From positions 62,001 to 126,000 of the forward strand of contig JAJZQX010000006.1 of NCBI GenBank assembly GCA_021806645.1: 64,000 bases of DNA, read 5' to 3'. The DNA comes from Myxococcales bacterium. Lineage in GTDB: Bacteria; Myxococcota; Myxococcia; Myxococcales; Anaeromyxobacteraceae. Within the stretch, counting starts at the first letter, position 1, and every line of letters begins with the position of its first letter. This document shows positions 1 through 9,008 of this stretch, one piece after another. Position numbers and translations under genes: made by a program. The notes beneath the pieces were generated by a model. The model had not been told where the DNA came from. It worked only from the letters and a program-made list of their open reading frames with translations, and made no database searches.

Positions 1-774
1 GTCAACTGCGGCGCCATCCCCGGAGAGCTGCTCGAGTCGGAGCTGTTCGGTCACGCCAGGGGCGCCTTCACCGACGCGGTGCGCGCCAAGAAGGGACTGG
101 CCGCGGAGGCCGACGGCGGCACGCTCTTCCTCGACGAGATCGGCGAGCTGCCGTTGCCGCTCCAGGTGAAGCTGCTGCGCTTCCTCCAGGAGGAGGAGGT
201 GCGGCCGGTGGGGGACAACCGCTCGCAGAAGGTGGACGTGCGGGTGGTGGCGGCCACGGCGCGCGACCTGGCGCAGGCGGTGGCGGCCGGCCAGTTTCGC
301 GAGGACCTCTTCTGGCGCCTCAACGTCGTCGCCGTGAAGCTTCCGGCGCTACGCGAGCGGTCCGATGACGTGGAGACGCTGGCCCGCCATTTCCTCCAGC
401 GCTTCGCCCTGCTGCGGCCCGAGCTGCCCGGGCTGCGCTTCACGCCGGAGGCCCTCGAGACGCTGCGGGCCCACCGCTGGCCCGGCAACGTGCGGGAGCT
501 GATGCACGCGGTGGAGCGGGCCGTGGTGCTGGCCGAGGGGTCCGCCATCCGGGAGGAGGACCTGCCGGACCCGGTGCGCGGCCTGGGTCAGGGCGCGACC
601 GGGGCGGTGACGGGCGGCGACCTCTCGGTGAAGCGGGGCGCCCGCGCGCTGGAGGAGCGGCTCATCCGGGAGGCGCTGGCGCGGACCGGCGGCAACCGGA
701 CGCGCGCCGCCGGGCTGCTCGACCTCTCCTACCGGGCCCTGCTCTACAAGATCCGGGACTACGGGCTGGAGTGA
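1..774 (+). CDS. NtrC-family sigma-54 activator, C-terminal part
   Basis: This gene is cut by the left edge; 257 residues are visible and the true start lies outside. The fragment covers most of an AAA+ sigma-54 activation domain. The L1 loop motif reads GAFTDA at visible residues 21-26, where the family consensus is GAFTGA. Walker B is [13 protein letters not shown] and the arginine-finger region follows [11 protein letters not shown]. The C-terminal end (about residues 215-257) is a Fis-type helix-turn-helix ending in [13 protein letters not shown]. Such proteins open sigma-54 RNA polymerase promoters, usually after phosphorylation of an N-terminal receiver that is not visible here. The next genes are minor pilins, so PilR of the PilS/PilR pair is the natural candidate, but this rests on position only. 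Confidence 0.9.
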   Translation, partial: VNCGAIPGELLESELFGHARGAFTDAVRAKKGLAAEADGGTLFLDEIGELPLPLQVKLLRFLQEEEVRPVGDNRSQKVDVRVVAATARDLAQAVAAGQFREDLFWRLNVVAVKLPALRERSDDVETLARHFLQRFALLRPELPGLRFTPEALETLRAHRWPGNVRELMHAVERAVVLAEGSAIREEDLPDPVRGLGQGATGAVTGGDLSVKRGARALEERLIREALARTGGNRTRAAGLLDLSYRALLYKIRDYGLE

Positions 775-965
775 CGGCGCCCGGCAGCGGCCCGACCCGG
801 CCGGTGTGCACCAAGTCGCGGATCCGATACTTCTTGCATGTGGGTGAGCCGGGTCGATCCGACTTCATCCGCACAACAACGCGACGAGACACGCCATTCC
901 GGTGTCCGTTCCCCCGGCCGCCGCGCCCGCGGCTTGCATCGAACCCCACGCAGGGAGGTCCAAAG

Positions 966-1655
966 GTGCCCACATTCCCCAGGAAGCCGCGGGGCTTCAC
1001 GCTCATCGAGCTGATGGTGGTGGTGGCCGTCATCGGCATCATCGCCGCCCTAGCCTCCTTCTCGATGTCGAGGTCGCGGCCGCGCGCCAGCCTCTCCGGC
1101 TCGTCGGTCGAGCTGCGCGCCCTCCTCCATCAGGCTCGTCAGCAGGCGCTGGTCTCCGGCGCCGACGTGGCCGTGTTGGTCTTCCCGGGCGTCTCCGGCA
1201 CCACCGACTCGCTGGGTCGCATCGTCGTCTACCAGGACGGCGCCTTCGACTTCTTCAATCCGGCCTCGGCGGTCCACTTCGGAGGCTACAACCCGATGGT
1301 GCTGGCCGCCGGCGCCCGCGGCGAGGTGATCACCACCTTCGACCTGCCTCGCGACGTGACCTTCGGGCCGGCCACCGGGCTCGGCACCAGCGCGGCGCTC
1401 CCCGAGCCCTTCTCGACCATCCCGGTCACCGCCGAGTGCACCTTCTGCGCCGGCATCGGCGCGGCGCGGCGGGGCGCGGTGGTCTTCGACCCGCGCGGCC
1501 GGGCTCGCTTCTACGGCGCCGACGGCGCTCCGCTGGCGGTGGACGGCGGCTCCATCTCCCTCACCGCACCGGCGCTCCAGGGCGCCGTGCCGCTGGTCCG
1601 GCTCGTCGCCATCACCGCCACCACCGGCTCGCTGCAGTCGGTCAACCTGGACTAG
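966..1655 (+). CDS. GspH/FimT-type minor pilin
   Basis: The product is 229 residues with a type III prepilin signal: a short basic leader, then PRGFTLIELMVVVAVIGII, cleavable after Gly with Glu at +5 of the mature protein. The body resembles GspH/FimT/FimU pseudopilins, which sit in the priming complex at the pilus tip. The GTG start at 966 is chosen because GGGAGGT (953-959) lies 6 bases upstream; the open frame runs further back without a ribosome site. It is the first of a pilin-like set followed by pilV, pilW, pilX and pilY1, with 9 bases to pilV. The gap 775-965 upstream should hold the promoter, but no convincing one was found. Confidence 0.85.
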   Translation: MPTFPRKPRGFTLIELMVVVAVIGIIAALASFSMSRSRPRASLSGSSVELRALLHQARQQALVSGADVAVLVFPGVSGTTDSLGRIVVYQDGAFDFFNPASAVHFGGYNPMVLAAGARGEVITTFDLPRDVTFGPATGLGTSAALPEPFSTIPVTAECTFCAGIGAARRGAVVFDPRGRARFYGADGAPLAVDGGSISLTAPALQGAVPLVRLVAITATTGSLQSVNLD

Positions 1656-1664
1656 GGAGGCCCC

Positions 1665-2195
1665 ATGCCACGCCAAGGGATCCAGCGGGGGATGTCGCTC
1701 ATCGAGGTGATGGTCGCCGTGGCGCTGCTGCTGATCGCCGCCGTCGGCGTCGCCCAGATGACCAGGGCCGGCACGGCCCTCAACGCCGACTCGCGGCGCA
1801 TCACCCGCGCCTCGGCCATCGCCCAGGACCTGCTGGGCCAGATCCAGACCTGGGACTACGACGATCCGCGGATCGCCAACACCGCCACCGCCAACGACGC
1901 CGACTACGGCGACGGCTCGCAGTCGTTCGAGGCGGCCACCGGCTTCATCGCGGACCACGGCGAGGCCGACCTCACGCTCAACGGGCTCGACTGGAACGGG
2001 ATCCCGCTGGCCGAGCTGGCCGCTGCCGGCTACCAGCGGTACTGGAACGTGGCCGAGCCCGACGACACCAACTCCAACGGGATACCCGACGGCAAGCGGA
2101 TCGCGGTGATCGTCCGCTGGCCCCACGGGACCGGCTTCCGGCGGCTGGTGCTCTACACCGCCAAGGTCAACCCCTCACCAAGCGAGCGCCTATGA
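1665..2195 (+). CDS. pilV: PilV-type minor pilin
   Basis: This 176-residue protein has the prepilin motif RGMSLIEVMVAVALLLIAAVG near its N terminus (cleavage after Gly, Glu at +5), matching the PilV family of type IV pilus modification proteins. These minor pilins help build the tip complex that carries PilY1. The remainder is a globular domain with an acidic, Asn/Asp-rich segment around residues 60-85. The stop overlaps the pilW start in an ATGA (2192-2195), so the two are translationally coupled. The assignment rests on the N-terminal class and gene order, since minor-pilin bodies diverge strongly. Confidence 0.85.
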   Translation: MPRQGIQRGMSLIEVMVAVALLLIAAVGVAQMTRAGTALNADSRRITRASAIAQDLLGQIQTWDYDDPRIANTATANDADYGDGSQSFEAATGFIADHGEADLTLNGLDWNGIPLAELAAAGYQRYWNVAEPDDTNSNGIPDGKRIAVIVRWPHGTGFRRLVLYTAKVNPSPSERL

Positions 2196-3448
2196 CCACG
2201 CCCCGCCAGCCGCAGCGCGGCTTCACCCTGGTCGAGCTGATGGTCGCGCTCGGCATCTCGGTGGTGGTGATCGCCGGGTCGCTCATGCTGCTCAACGCGC
2301 AGCGCCGCAGCTTCCAGGGCGGCTCGGTGGATCGCGCGCTCCAGGAGTCGGGGCGGGTGGCGCTGGCCGAGCTCTCCAGCAACCTGCGCCTGGCAGGCTA
2401 CGGGATGGATCCCGGCATGGCTTTCGACTTCGGCCAGGCCCTCTCCCCGCAAGCGCAGGCCACGCTGCCGGAGGGGGTGGCGGGCGTGCAGTTCGGCGGC
2501 TTCGAGTGCCCGGCGGGGGCGGTCACCTGCCGCGACAAGATCGACGCTCCCGACGAGATCGTCTTCCACTACCGCGATCCGTACTTCGGCCACCTGCTCA
2601 CCGGCGCCACCACCAGCTCCCTGATGATTCGAGGTCCGCTCCCCCAGCCCCTCGACAAGGGGCAGATCCTGCAGGTGATCTGTTACGGCGGCGACCAGGT
2701 CTTCGCCTACGTCACGGTGGACGCCAGGGTCGAGCCGACCACCGCCAGCGACGTCAGGATCTCGCTGACGGCCGGGCAGAACGCCCCCGACACCTCGCCG
2801 GTCTTTCCGCTCCAGAACAGCCTGCTGACCAACACCTGCTACACCGGCACCGCGCGGGTCTTCGCCATCGACCGGTTCCGGTATTACGTCCAGACCTACG
2901 ACACGGCCGGCGCGGTGCGGCCCTGGGGGACGGCCGGCGCTCGCCCCTACCTCATGCTCGACCAGGGCTTCACCGACGCCGCCGGGTCGAAGAAGGTCTC
3001 GATGGTGGCCCCGGACGTCGAGGACCTGCAGTTCGCCTACGTCTACTCGCTGGCGGCGCCCGGGACCCAGCTCCGCGGCGCCACCGCGGGGACGCAGCTG
3101 ACCAACGCGGCCGACGTCATCGACCTGGCGCCGGCCTCCACGCCGTCGATCCCGGTCTACTCGACGCCGGCGCGCGACCCGGCCCGCACCACCGGCCACC
3201 CGTCCAACATCCGGGCCGTCCGGGTGGGCGTGGTGGTGCGCCAGGCGGACGCCGACACCACGGTCTTCGAGCCGGACCTTCCAGCCCTGGGTAACCGGGC
3301 GGCGCTGGTCCGTGAGGCCAACCGGCGGCGCGCCGTCTTCGAGACCACCGTGCCGCTCCCCAACCTCGACAGCCGGGCGCCGACCTTTCCCACCGTCGGG
3401 GATCCGGCCCTGATCGCGGACACCAACCTGAACTTCGGCGGAGGATAG
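2192..3448 (+). CDS. pilW: PilW-type minor pilin
   Basis: The product is 418 residues starting at the ATG at 2192, which overlaps the pilV stop. The reading frame stays open for more than 1 kb upstream, but the prepilin leader (PQRGFTLVELMVALGISVVV) places the start here. Length and position fit PilW, usually the largest minor pilin of the set. The body contains Cys pairs and conserved GYGMDPG and SLMIRG segments typical of PilW proteins. It is expected to be processed by prepilin peptidase and to join PilV, PilX and PilY1 at the pilus tip. pilX follows 5 bases downstream. Confidence 0.87.
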   Translation: MTTPRQPQRGFTLVELMVALGISVVVIAGSLMLLNAQRRSFQGGSVDRALQESGRVALAELSSNLRLAGYGMDPGMAFDFGQALSPQAQATLPEGVAGVQFGGFECPAGAVTCRDKIDAPDEIVFHYRDPYFGHLLTGATTSSLMIRGPLPQPLDKGQILQVICYGGDQVFAYVTVDARVEPTTASDVRISLTAGQNAPDTSPVFPLQNSLLTNTCYTGTARVFAIDRFRYYVQTYDTAGAVRPWGTAGARPYLMLDQGFTDAAGSKKVSMVAPDVEDLQFAYVYSLAAPGTQLRGATAGTQLTNAADVIDLAPASTPSIPVYSTPARDPARTTGHPSNIRAVRVGVVVRQADADTTVFEPDLPALGNRAALVREANRRRAVFETTVPLPNLDSRAPTFPTVGDPALIADTNLNFGGG

Positions 3449-3453
3449 GACCC

Positions 3454-3954
3454 ATGCGCCACGACAGCCAGCGCGGCAGCGCGCTCGTCATCGCCGTCAT
3501 CGTCATCATGGTCATGGCCGTCATCGGCGTGGCCATGCTCCGCTTCGGCGCCCGCGAGCTGGCCGGCTCGACCGCATTGCAGCGGCAGCAGGCCCTCTCG
3601 GCCTGCGCCGACGCCGGCCGGCAGATCATCCTCTCGCAGTTCCGCGCCGTCGGCCCTCCGCCCACCGAGCTGCCGGCGCTCGACCAGCCCATCGACCCGT
3701 CCACCGGGACCCGGGTGGTCGGCGGCCACTACGACTCGCCCGGCGTCGTCGTCGCCCAGGTCAGCGCCCTGCCGGAGACCGCCTTCGGCCCCGACCGCGG
3801 CGGCGTCAACTCGCTCGGCAACCGGATCTTCGTCACCGGCGGTGGCGCCAAGCCCATGAAGGTGATCGTCCACTGCCAGGTCGGCGGCCAGGCCGGCGAC
3901 CCCACCTCCGGCCGGCAGCTCGAGGTCGAGTTCGGCCTCCGGTTCGGCATCTAG
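3454..3954 (+). CDS. pilX: PilX-like minor pilin
   Basis: This 166-residue protein has the N terminus SQRGSALVIAVIVIMVMAVIGVAM, a prepilin-like leader and hydrophobic helix. It lacks Glu at position +5, as is usual for PilX and for its type II counterpart GspK. Loss of Glu5 is associated with a tip position, because no subunit packs above it. It is followed by AxELAGSTALQRQQALSACADAG, the alpha-helical signature of the PilX N-terminal family. The gene sits between pilW (5 bases) and pilY1 (19 bases) in one operon. Confidence 0.85.
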   Translation: MRHDSQRGSALVIAVIVIMVMAVIGVAMLRFGARELAGSTALQRQQALSACADAGRQIILSQFRAVGPPPTELPALDQPIDPSTGTRVVGGHYDSPGVVVAQVSALPETAFGPDRGGVNSLGNRIFVTGGGAKPMKVIVHCQVGGQAGDPTSGRQLEVEFGLRFGI

Positions 3955-3973
3955 TCCCACCAGGAGCGCACCC

Positions 3974-6900
3974 ATGAAGCCCACCCGACTGCTCGCCGTC
4001 CTGGCCGCCCTCGCCGCCGCCGCCACCGCCGCGCTGCTCCTTCTGCCGCTCCGTGGCCAGGGGGTCGGCGAGTGCTGCAACGCCGCCACCTCGCTGGCGG
4101 CCACCGTCAACGCCCCGGTCAGCGGCGACCAGAAGTTCTTCGAGATGCCCAACGGGCCGTCGAACGTGATGTTCCTGGTCGACAACTCGGGGTCGATGGG
4201 CCAGCTGGTCCAGTGCGGTGACGGCTACTTTGGCAGCAGCGGCGCCAAGTGCCCGTGGCCGGCCAGCTCCGACCTGCCCAGGCCCGGCTCCGGCGTCACC
4301 GGCAGCTGCACGCTCCCCAACTCCCCCAACCTGGCCTGGATGACGCTGAAGGACGGCAACGGCGTCGCCTACACCAAGCTCACCGCGCCCGACCAGTTCG
4401 ACCCGGGCCACGGGGCGACGGCCAACGTGGACGGCCTGCTGGACAACCCGACCTGGGGGTCCGGCTGCACGGGCGACAACTGCCTCTTCAACAAGGGCAG
4501 GATCTACACCTACGGCAACTGGACGCAGACCTCGGCGACGCCCATCGCCAGCTGCAACTCGACCGGGCTCGGCACGCTCAACGCCGTCGAGCTGGCCAAG
4601 TGCGACGCCTGCCTCGCCTCCAGCGGCTACTACTTCCTCATCAACAGCGGCGGAACCCGGAGGGTGATCTTCGACGGCTGGTGGCTCAACCTCAACCCGC
4701 CCAAGTTCATGACCGCCCGCAAGGTGATCAAGGCCACGGTCTGGATGGACGCCGCCGACCCCTCCATCTCCAAGAACCTCGACGCGGCCCGCTTCGGCCT
4801 CGCCGTGCTCAACGGGACGCGGGTGGTGGTGCCGCTCGGCCCCGACAAGCCCCACTCCTTCGACTCCACCGGGACCGGCGCGGCCGCCAACCGGGCCGCC
4901 ACGGCCGTGGTGCGCCAGAAGATCGTGGACGCGCTCAACCGGGTGGGGACCGGCTACCCCAACCTCGCCAACGGCGCCACGCCGGTGGCGGGGGCGCTGG
5001 TGGACCTGGGCAACTACTTCTCCGGCAAGATGTCCTCGGGAAACCTCGTCGAGACGTCCGCCGGCACGGTCAGCGCCCCGTGGGCCGGTCCGGGCTCGCA
5101 GCAGTGCACCATCTGCTGGGGCTGCCAGAACAGCGCCATCCTGCTGGTGACCGACGGCTCGCCCAACTCGGAGACGGTCCCGGCGACCTTCAACGGCTCG
5201 CCCTCGAGCTGGACCACCTACGACGAGGCGACCTACGTCTCCAACTGCGGCGCCAAGACGAACAGCACGAGCACCAGCTACCCGAGGTGCATCTCACCGT
5301 CGCTGGGACGGGCCACGCTGGTGCCGCGCATCGCCTCCTGGCTCCACGGCGTGGACAAGCGGTCCGAGCTGACCACCCCGCTCGACCAGGTGGTGGCGGT
5401 GAGCACTATCGGCTACGGCATCCAGACCGTCTTCGGCCCCACCTCGCGGCAGTGGACGCTGCTGACCGCCGCCGCCAACATGGGCGGCGGCAAGGCCTAC
5501 GACGCCACCACGCCGGCCGAGCTGGCCAACCAGGTTGCCGCCGCCGTCAAGGACGTGGTGGAGCGCGCCAACTCCTTCTCGGCCCCGGCCGCCTCCTCGC
5601 TCTCCACCATCCACACCGCGGCCTCCGAGGTCTTCATCACCCGGTTCACGCCCAACGACACCTCCTTCTGGCAGGGGCACGTCTACCAGTGGCTGCTCTT
5701 CGACGAGTTCCTCAACGGCTGTGACTCCACCAAGCCACCTGGCGGCCAGACGCCGGTCACCTGCCGGGGCAAGACGGTCAACCCGAACTTCAACGGCAGC
5801 GTGGGGGCCAACGGGCTCAGCACCTGCGCCGACGTCTTCATGGTCGACGCCGACTGCGACGAGGTGGCCGAGAACGTCAGGACCGGCGCCTTCGAGAAGA
5901 AGGGCTCGGGCGGTACGGCCGCCACGCAGATCTGGGACGCCGGTCGGGTGCTCTCCTGCCCGTACACCTCGACCCCGGACGACGACGCCGCGTGCAAGCT
6001 CACCAGCGGCACGGCCCGCCCCGGCTACCGGAGGGCGGCGACCGGCCAGGCCGACAGCCGGAACATCTGGACCTGGGTGAACGGGGCCAAGGTCCCGGTG
6101 GTCCCGGCCAGCGTGGCCACGCTCCAGCCGTTCATGAACATGACCAAGGAATGGTGCTACGCCAACCTGCCGCTGACCAAGCTCTGCGGCGGCACCAGCG
6201 GCGTGGCCTGCCCGGCCAGCGCCGCCGCGGTCACCGCCGCGCAGCTCACCACCTGTGCCACCGCGGTCGTCAACTGGGTTCGCGGCTACGATGTCCTCGA
6301 CCTGGACGGCGACAACTGCGGCGGGCCGGGGGTCAACGCCGGCTGCACGGCCGGGACCAACGGCGAGGAGCGCGACGCGGCCAACTGGTCGAAGGCCGGC
6401 GCCAACCATTTCTGGAAGCTGAGCGACGTCTTCCACTCCTCGCCCGTGCTGGTGAAGCCGCCGGTCTCCGAGCCTGTCTGCGACACCGGCTACGACAACC
6501 AGTGCAAGTCCACGCTGCGCAGCCCGCAGGAGTTCGCCGGCCGGGCCACCCAGACGCCCATCGAGCAGTACGTCGTGGGCAACTACTGCGGGCTCACCTC
6601 GAACGCGACGCTCGATGCCTACGGCAAGTACTGGTACGACAACCGGCAGCGGCAGCGGCTCCTGCTGGTCGGCGCCAACGACGGCATGCTACACGCCTTC
6701 GATTCCGGCACCGTGCCGAACGGCGCCACGCCCAACCCGAAGACCTGCGAGTACACCTATGGTCCCGGCACCGGCGGCGAGGTCTGGGCCTTCGTCCCAC
6801 CCGACCTGCTCCCGCGCCTGAAGGACATGCTCACCGGCCACCAGTACATGGTGGACGGCTCGTCCATGGTGCAGGAGGTCTGGGTGGACGGCAGCGGCTC

Positions 6901-8797
6901 CGGCGCGGCCGACGGCATGAAGCAGGCGGACGAGTACCACGCCATCGCCGTCGTGACCGAGCGCTCCGGCGGCACGCAGCTTCACGCCCTCGACGTCACC
7001 AACCCGGCCGATCCGACGCTGCGCTGGTCGTTCCCCCCCCCGTGCTCGGACGACCAGCGCTACATGGGCCAGTCCTGGTCCGACTTCGCCCCCAAGGCCC
7101 CGCCCATCGGGCCGGTCAAGCTCAGGCCGGGCGCCGGCGCGGCGGCCTCGGACGTCAGCCGCGGGTTCGAGGAGAAGTGGATCGTGATGATCAACGGCGG
7201 GTACGACCCGGCAATGTCGCAGGGGGCGGCCGTCTGGATGGTGGACGCCTGGACCGGCGGGATCTACTGGCGCTACACCAACGACACCTTCAAGAGCGAG
7301 CTGGGGTTCGGCGTGGGCACCAGCATGTTCCCGGTCCCCGCCGGCGTGGTGGTGGCCGACGTGGGCAACACCGACCGGCTGGTCTTCGACAACGATGGCT
7401 TCTTCGACCTGGCCGCCTGGGGCGACATGGGGGGCAACTTCTTCGTGGCCCGCTTCCAGGAGCCGGGCGAGCGGGATGCCGTCACGGGCCTGGTCACCAA
7501 CTGGCACGCCGCCCGCGCCTTCGAGGAGCGCCGCCGCGCCGACGACCTGCAGTACGCCCCGGGGCGCTCCGAGTTCTTCTACATGCCCGACCTGGCCTAC
7601 GAACCGGCCTCGCACAGCGTCCACGCCTACCTGGGCTCGGGCAACCGCGAGCGGATGATGCAGCAGGGCCAGGCCTGTGGGCCGGACAACCTGATGTCCT
7701 GCTGCAAGTCGGGCTGCTCCGCTGTCAGCGCCACCACCACCGACAACTACGGCTCCTGCGCCCAGACCAGCGGCTTCAGCTGCACCAACGGCCAGCTCAA
7801 CAACCAGCCGACCGGCAGCACCTGCGGCGCCACCGCCACCTGCGCCAGCGGAGGCACCTTCACCTCCAGCGTCGCCCTCAACATCACCTGCCCCGCCCCG
7901 GCCGCCTCGCCGCCCGGCACCGGGGTCTTCGGCCACACCTCCTCGGCCAGTTGCGACGCCAGCGGCACCTGCCCCGCCATCGCCGGGATGGGGGCCGACG
8001 ACGTGGGCGGCCTGTACGACGGCACCTGCACCAAGGGGCGCTTCTACGGCTTCCGGGCCTACGGCGGAACCGCCGAGAAGAAGTTCACTACCCTGCTCGA
8101 GGCCAAGACCTTCGACAGGGCGCGCTACACCGATGTCGCCTACACCTCGGCCGATTGCGCCGGCACCGGGAACAGCTGCGCGCTGATCGACACCACCAAG
8201 GCCAGGGCGGTGGTGGGGGCCGGCCTGCCCGACTGCACGGCGGCCGGCGGGGCGCGCTGCTATGCCAACCGGGACGACCCGGGGTGGTTCTACCAGTATG
8301 GCGACGTCTGCCCGACGCAGACCTGCCCGAGCTTCGGCGCCTGCTCGTCGGAGAAGACAGGCTCGGGCAGCCTGGTGACCTTCGGCTGCGTGCTCTGGAA
8401 CGGCTTCCAGCCCGTCGGCGCGCAGGGCGGCGGCGACCCCTGCACCGGCTCCCTGGGCACGCCGCTCACCTACGGCTACGCCAGCGACTACGTGACCGGC
8501 GTGCCTCGCTACGGCTGCGGCTACGCGATGAGCGGGGACACCACGCTCTACCGCGGCCAGCAGCGCTCCAGCGTCTCGCCCCCCAGCGCCCCGCTGGCCC
8601 GCATCACCGCGGGCGCCCGCGGAGGCGTCCAGTACAGCGGCCTGCAGCTCGACCCGGGCTCGGCGCCGCAGAACACCGCGGCCGGGACCAGGAGCGACTT
8701 CGCCGAGTCGGTCTACTGGCTGGAGGTGTCTCGCGAGCTGCACAGCTGCCGCCACGACCCGGCCGCCAGCAACACCATCTGCCCCGGCGCCCGCTGA
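3974..8797 (+). CDS. pilY1: PilY1-type pilus tip adhesin
   Basis: The product is 1607 residues with an N-terminal signal or anchor helix (about 5-26). A von Willebrand A-like domain follows, with MIDAS residues D70, S72 and S74 in FLVDNSGSMG and a later LLVTDGSPNSE near residue 391. From about residue 890 a PilY1 beta-propeller begins, marked by GANDGMLHAFD near 899, with a putative calcium loop DNDGFFDLA near 1138. The propeller is interrupted after about residue 1220 by Cys-rich segments. No CxxCH haem motif is present. PilY1 proteins cap the pilus, act as adhesins and prime assembly with minor pilins. The length exceeds the roughly 1160 residues of the Pseudomonas protein. ATG at 3974 follows CAGGAG. 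Confidence 0.92.
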   Translation: MKPTRLLAVLAALAAAATAALLLLPLRGQGVGECCNAATSLAATVNAPVSGDQKFFEMPNGPSNVMFLVDNSGSMGQLVQCGDGYFGSSGAKCPWPASSDLPRPGSGVTGSCTLPNSPNLAWMTLKDGNGVAYTKLTAPDQFDPGHGATANVDGLLDNPTWGSGCTGDNCLFNKGRIYTYGNWTQTSATPIASCNSTGLGTLNAVELAKCDACLASSGYYFLINSGGTRRVIFDGWWLNLNPPKFMTARKVIKATVWMDAADPSISKNLDAARFGLAVLNGTRVVVPLGPDKPHSFDSTGTGAAANRAATAVVRQKIVDALNRVGTGYPNLANGATPVAGALVDLGNYFSGKMSSGNLVETSAGTVSAPWAGPGSQQCTICWGCQNSAILLVTDGSPNSETVPATFNGSPSSWTTYDEATYVSNCGAKTNSTSTSYPRCISPSLGRATLVPRIASWLHGVDKRSELTTPLDQVVAVSTIGYGIQTVFGPTSRQWTLLTAAANMGGGKAYDATTPAELANQVAAAVKDVVERANSFSAPAASSLSTIHTAASEVFITRFTPNDTSFWQGHVYQWLLFDEFLNGCDSTKPPGGQTPVTCRGKTVNPNFNGSVGANGLSTCADVFMVDADCDEVAENVRTGAFEKKGSGGTAATQIWDAGRVLSCPYTSTPDDDAACKLTSGTARPGYRRAATGQADSRNIWTWVNGAKVPVVPASVATLQPFMNMTKEWCYANLPLTKLCGGTSGVACPASAAAVTAAQLTTCATAVVNWVRGYDVLDLDGDNCGGPGVNAGCTAGTNGEERDAANWSKAGANHFWKLSDVFHSSPVLVKPPVSEPVCDTGYDNQCKSTLRSPQEFAGRATQTPIEQYVVGNYCGLTSNATLDAYGKYWYDNRQRQRLLLVGANDGMLHAFDSGTVPNGATPNPKTCEYTYGPGTGGEVWAFVPPDLLPRLKDMLTGHQYMVDGSSMVQEVWVDGSGSGAADGMKQADEYHAIAVVTERSGGTQLHALDVTNPADPTLRWSFPPPCSDDQRYMGQSWSDFAPKAPPIGPVKLRPGAGAAASDVSRGFEEKWIVMINGGYDPAMSQGAAVWMVDAWTGGIYWRYTNDTFKSELGFGVGTSMFPVPAGVVVADVGNTDRLVFDNDGFFDLAAWGDMGGNFFVARFQEPGERDAVTGLVTNWHAARAFEERRRADDLQYAPGRSEFFYMPDLAYEPASHSVHAYLGSGNRERMMQQGQACGPDNLMSCCKSGCSAVSATTTDNYGSCAQTSGFSCTNGQLNNQPTGSTCGATATCASGGTFTSSVALNITCPAPAASPPGTGVFGHTSSASCDASGTCPAIAGMGADDVGGLYDGTCTKGRFYGFRAYGGTAEKKFTTLLEAKTFDRARYTDVAYTSADCAGTGNSCALIDTTKARAVVGAGLPDCTAAGGARCYANRDDPGWFYQYGDVCPTQTCPSFGACSSEKTGSGSLVTFGCVLWNGFQPVGAQGGGDPCTGSLGTPLTYGYASDYVTGVPRYGCGYAMSGDTTLYRGQQRSSVSPPSAPLARITAGARGGVQYSGLQLDPGSAPQNTAAGTRSDFAESVYWLEVSRELHSCRHDPAASNTICPGAR

Positions 8798-8798
8798 T

Positions 8799-8835
8799 CG
8801 CGAGCCCCGGGGCGGATCGCCGCCGCCGGCTCGCG
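8799..8835 (+). terminator. GC-rich hairpin just after pilY1
   Basis: CGCGAGCC (8799-8806) pairs perfectly with GGCTCGCG (8828-8835), and the interior contains a further GGCG/CGCC pairing. It begins one base after the pilY1 stop codon. No T-run follows, so this is a candidate pause or termination hairpin, or an mRNA 3' end protector, rather than a textbook intrinsic terminator. Confidence 0.45.
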
Positions 8836-8901
8836 GCCAAAGCACGGCGGGGCTCGGACGGCCCGGGTGGGCGTCCTGCTGGTTGCCCACGGACCTATAA
8901 A

Positions 8902-8930
8902 GAGGCATCACTTGGGCTCAAGGACGCCTC
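8902..8930 (+). other. Nested stem-loop in the pilY1-xre gap
   Basis: GAGGC (8902-8906) pairs with GCCTC (8926-8930), and inside it CTTG (8911-8914) pairs with CAAG (8919-8922). It follows an AT-rich TATAAA (8896-8901) that stands out in this GC-rich gap. It could be a second processing or termination hairpin, or part of a regulatory site for the downstream operon. No known riboswitch class was recognised. Confidence 0.3.
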
Positions 8931-8969
8931 GGTAACCCCCTTGGTGCGATATCGGGACCAGCCGCTTTC

Positions 8970-8999
8970 TTGATCCGATCGGGATCGATCGCGTAGCGT
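8970..8999 (+). promoter_or_regulatory. Predicted promoter of the xre-pilMNOPQ operon
   Basis: TTGATC (8970-8975) and TAGCGT (8994-8999) are separated by 18 bases. The ATG of the XRE gene lies 9 bases after the -10, too close for a Shine-Dalgarno leader, so the mRNA would be leaderless or nearly so. The spacer holds a GATCCGATCGGGATCGATC cluster with partial dyad symmetry that might be an operator, possibly for the XRE protein itself. Confidence 0.5.
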
Positions 9000-9008
9000 C
9001 TCCGTTGC

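Noticed and set aside
800-850. Sigma-54 promoter upstream of the minor-pilin set (TTGCAT near 834)
   Set aside because: No GG lies at the required 10-base distance upstream of the GC, so the -24/-12 pattern fails.
902-2191. Possible pilW start far upstream or a fused minor pilin
   Set aside because: The upstream part of the frame is low-complexity shadow of the first two pilin genes; the prepilin leader and ATGA overlap put the start at 2192.
7660-8797. Multihaem cytochrome character of the PilY1 Cys-rich region
   Set aside because: No CxxCH motif occurs; the cysteines are not spaced for haem attachment.
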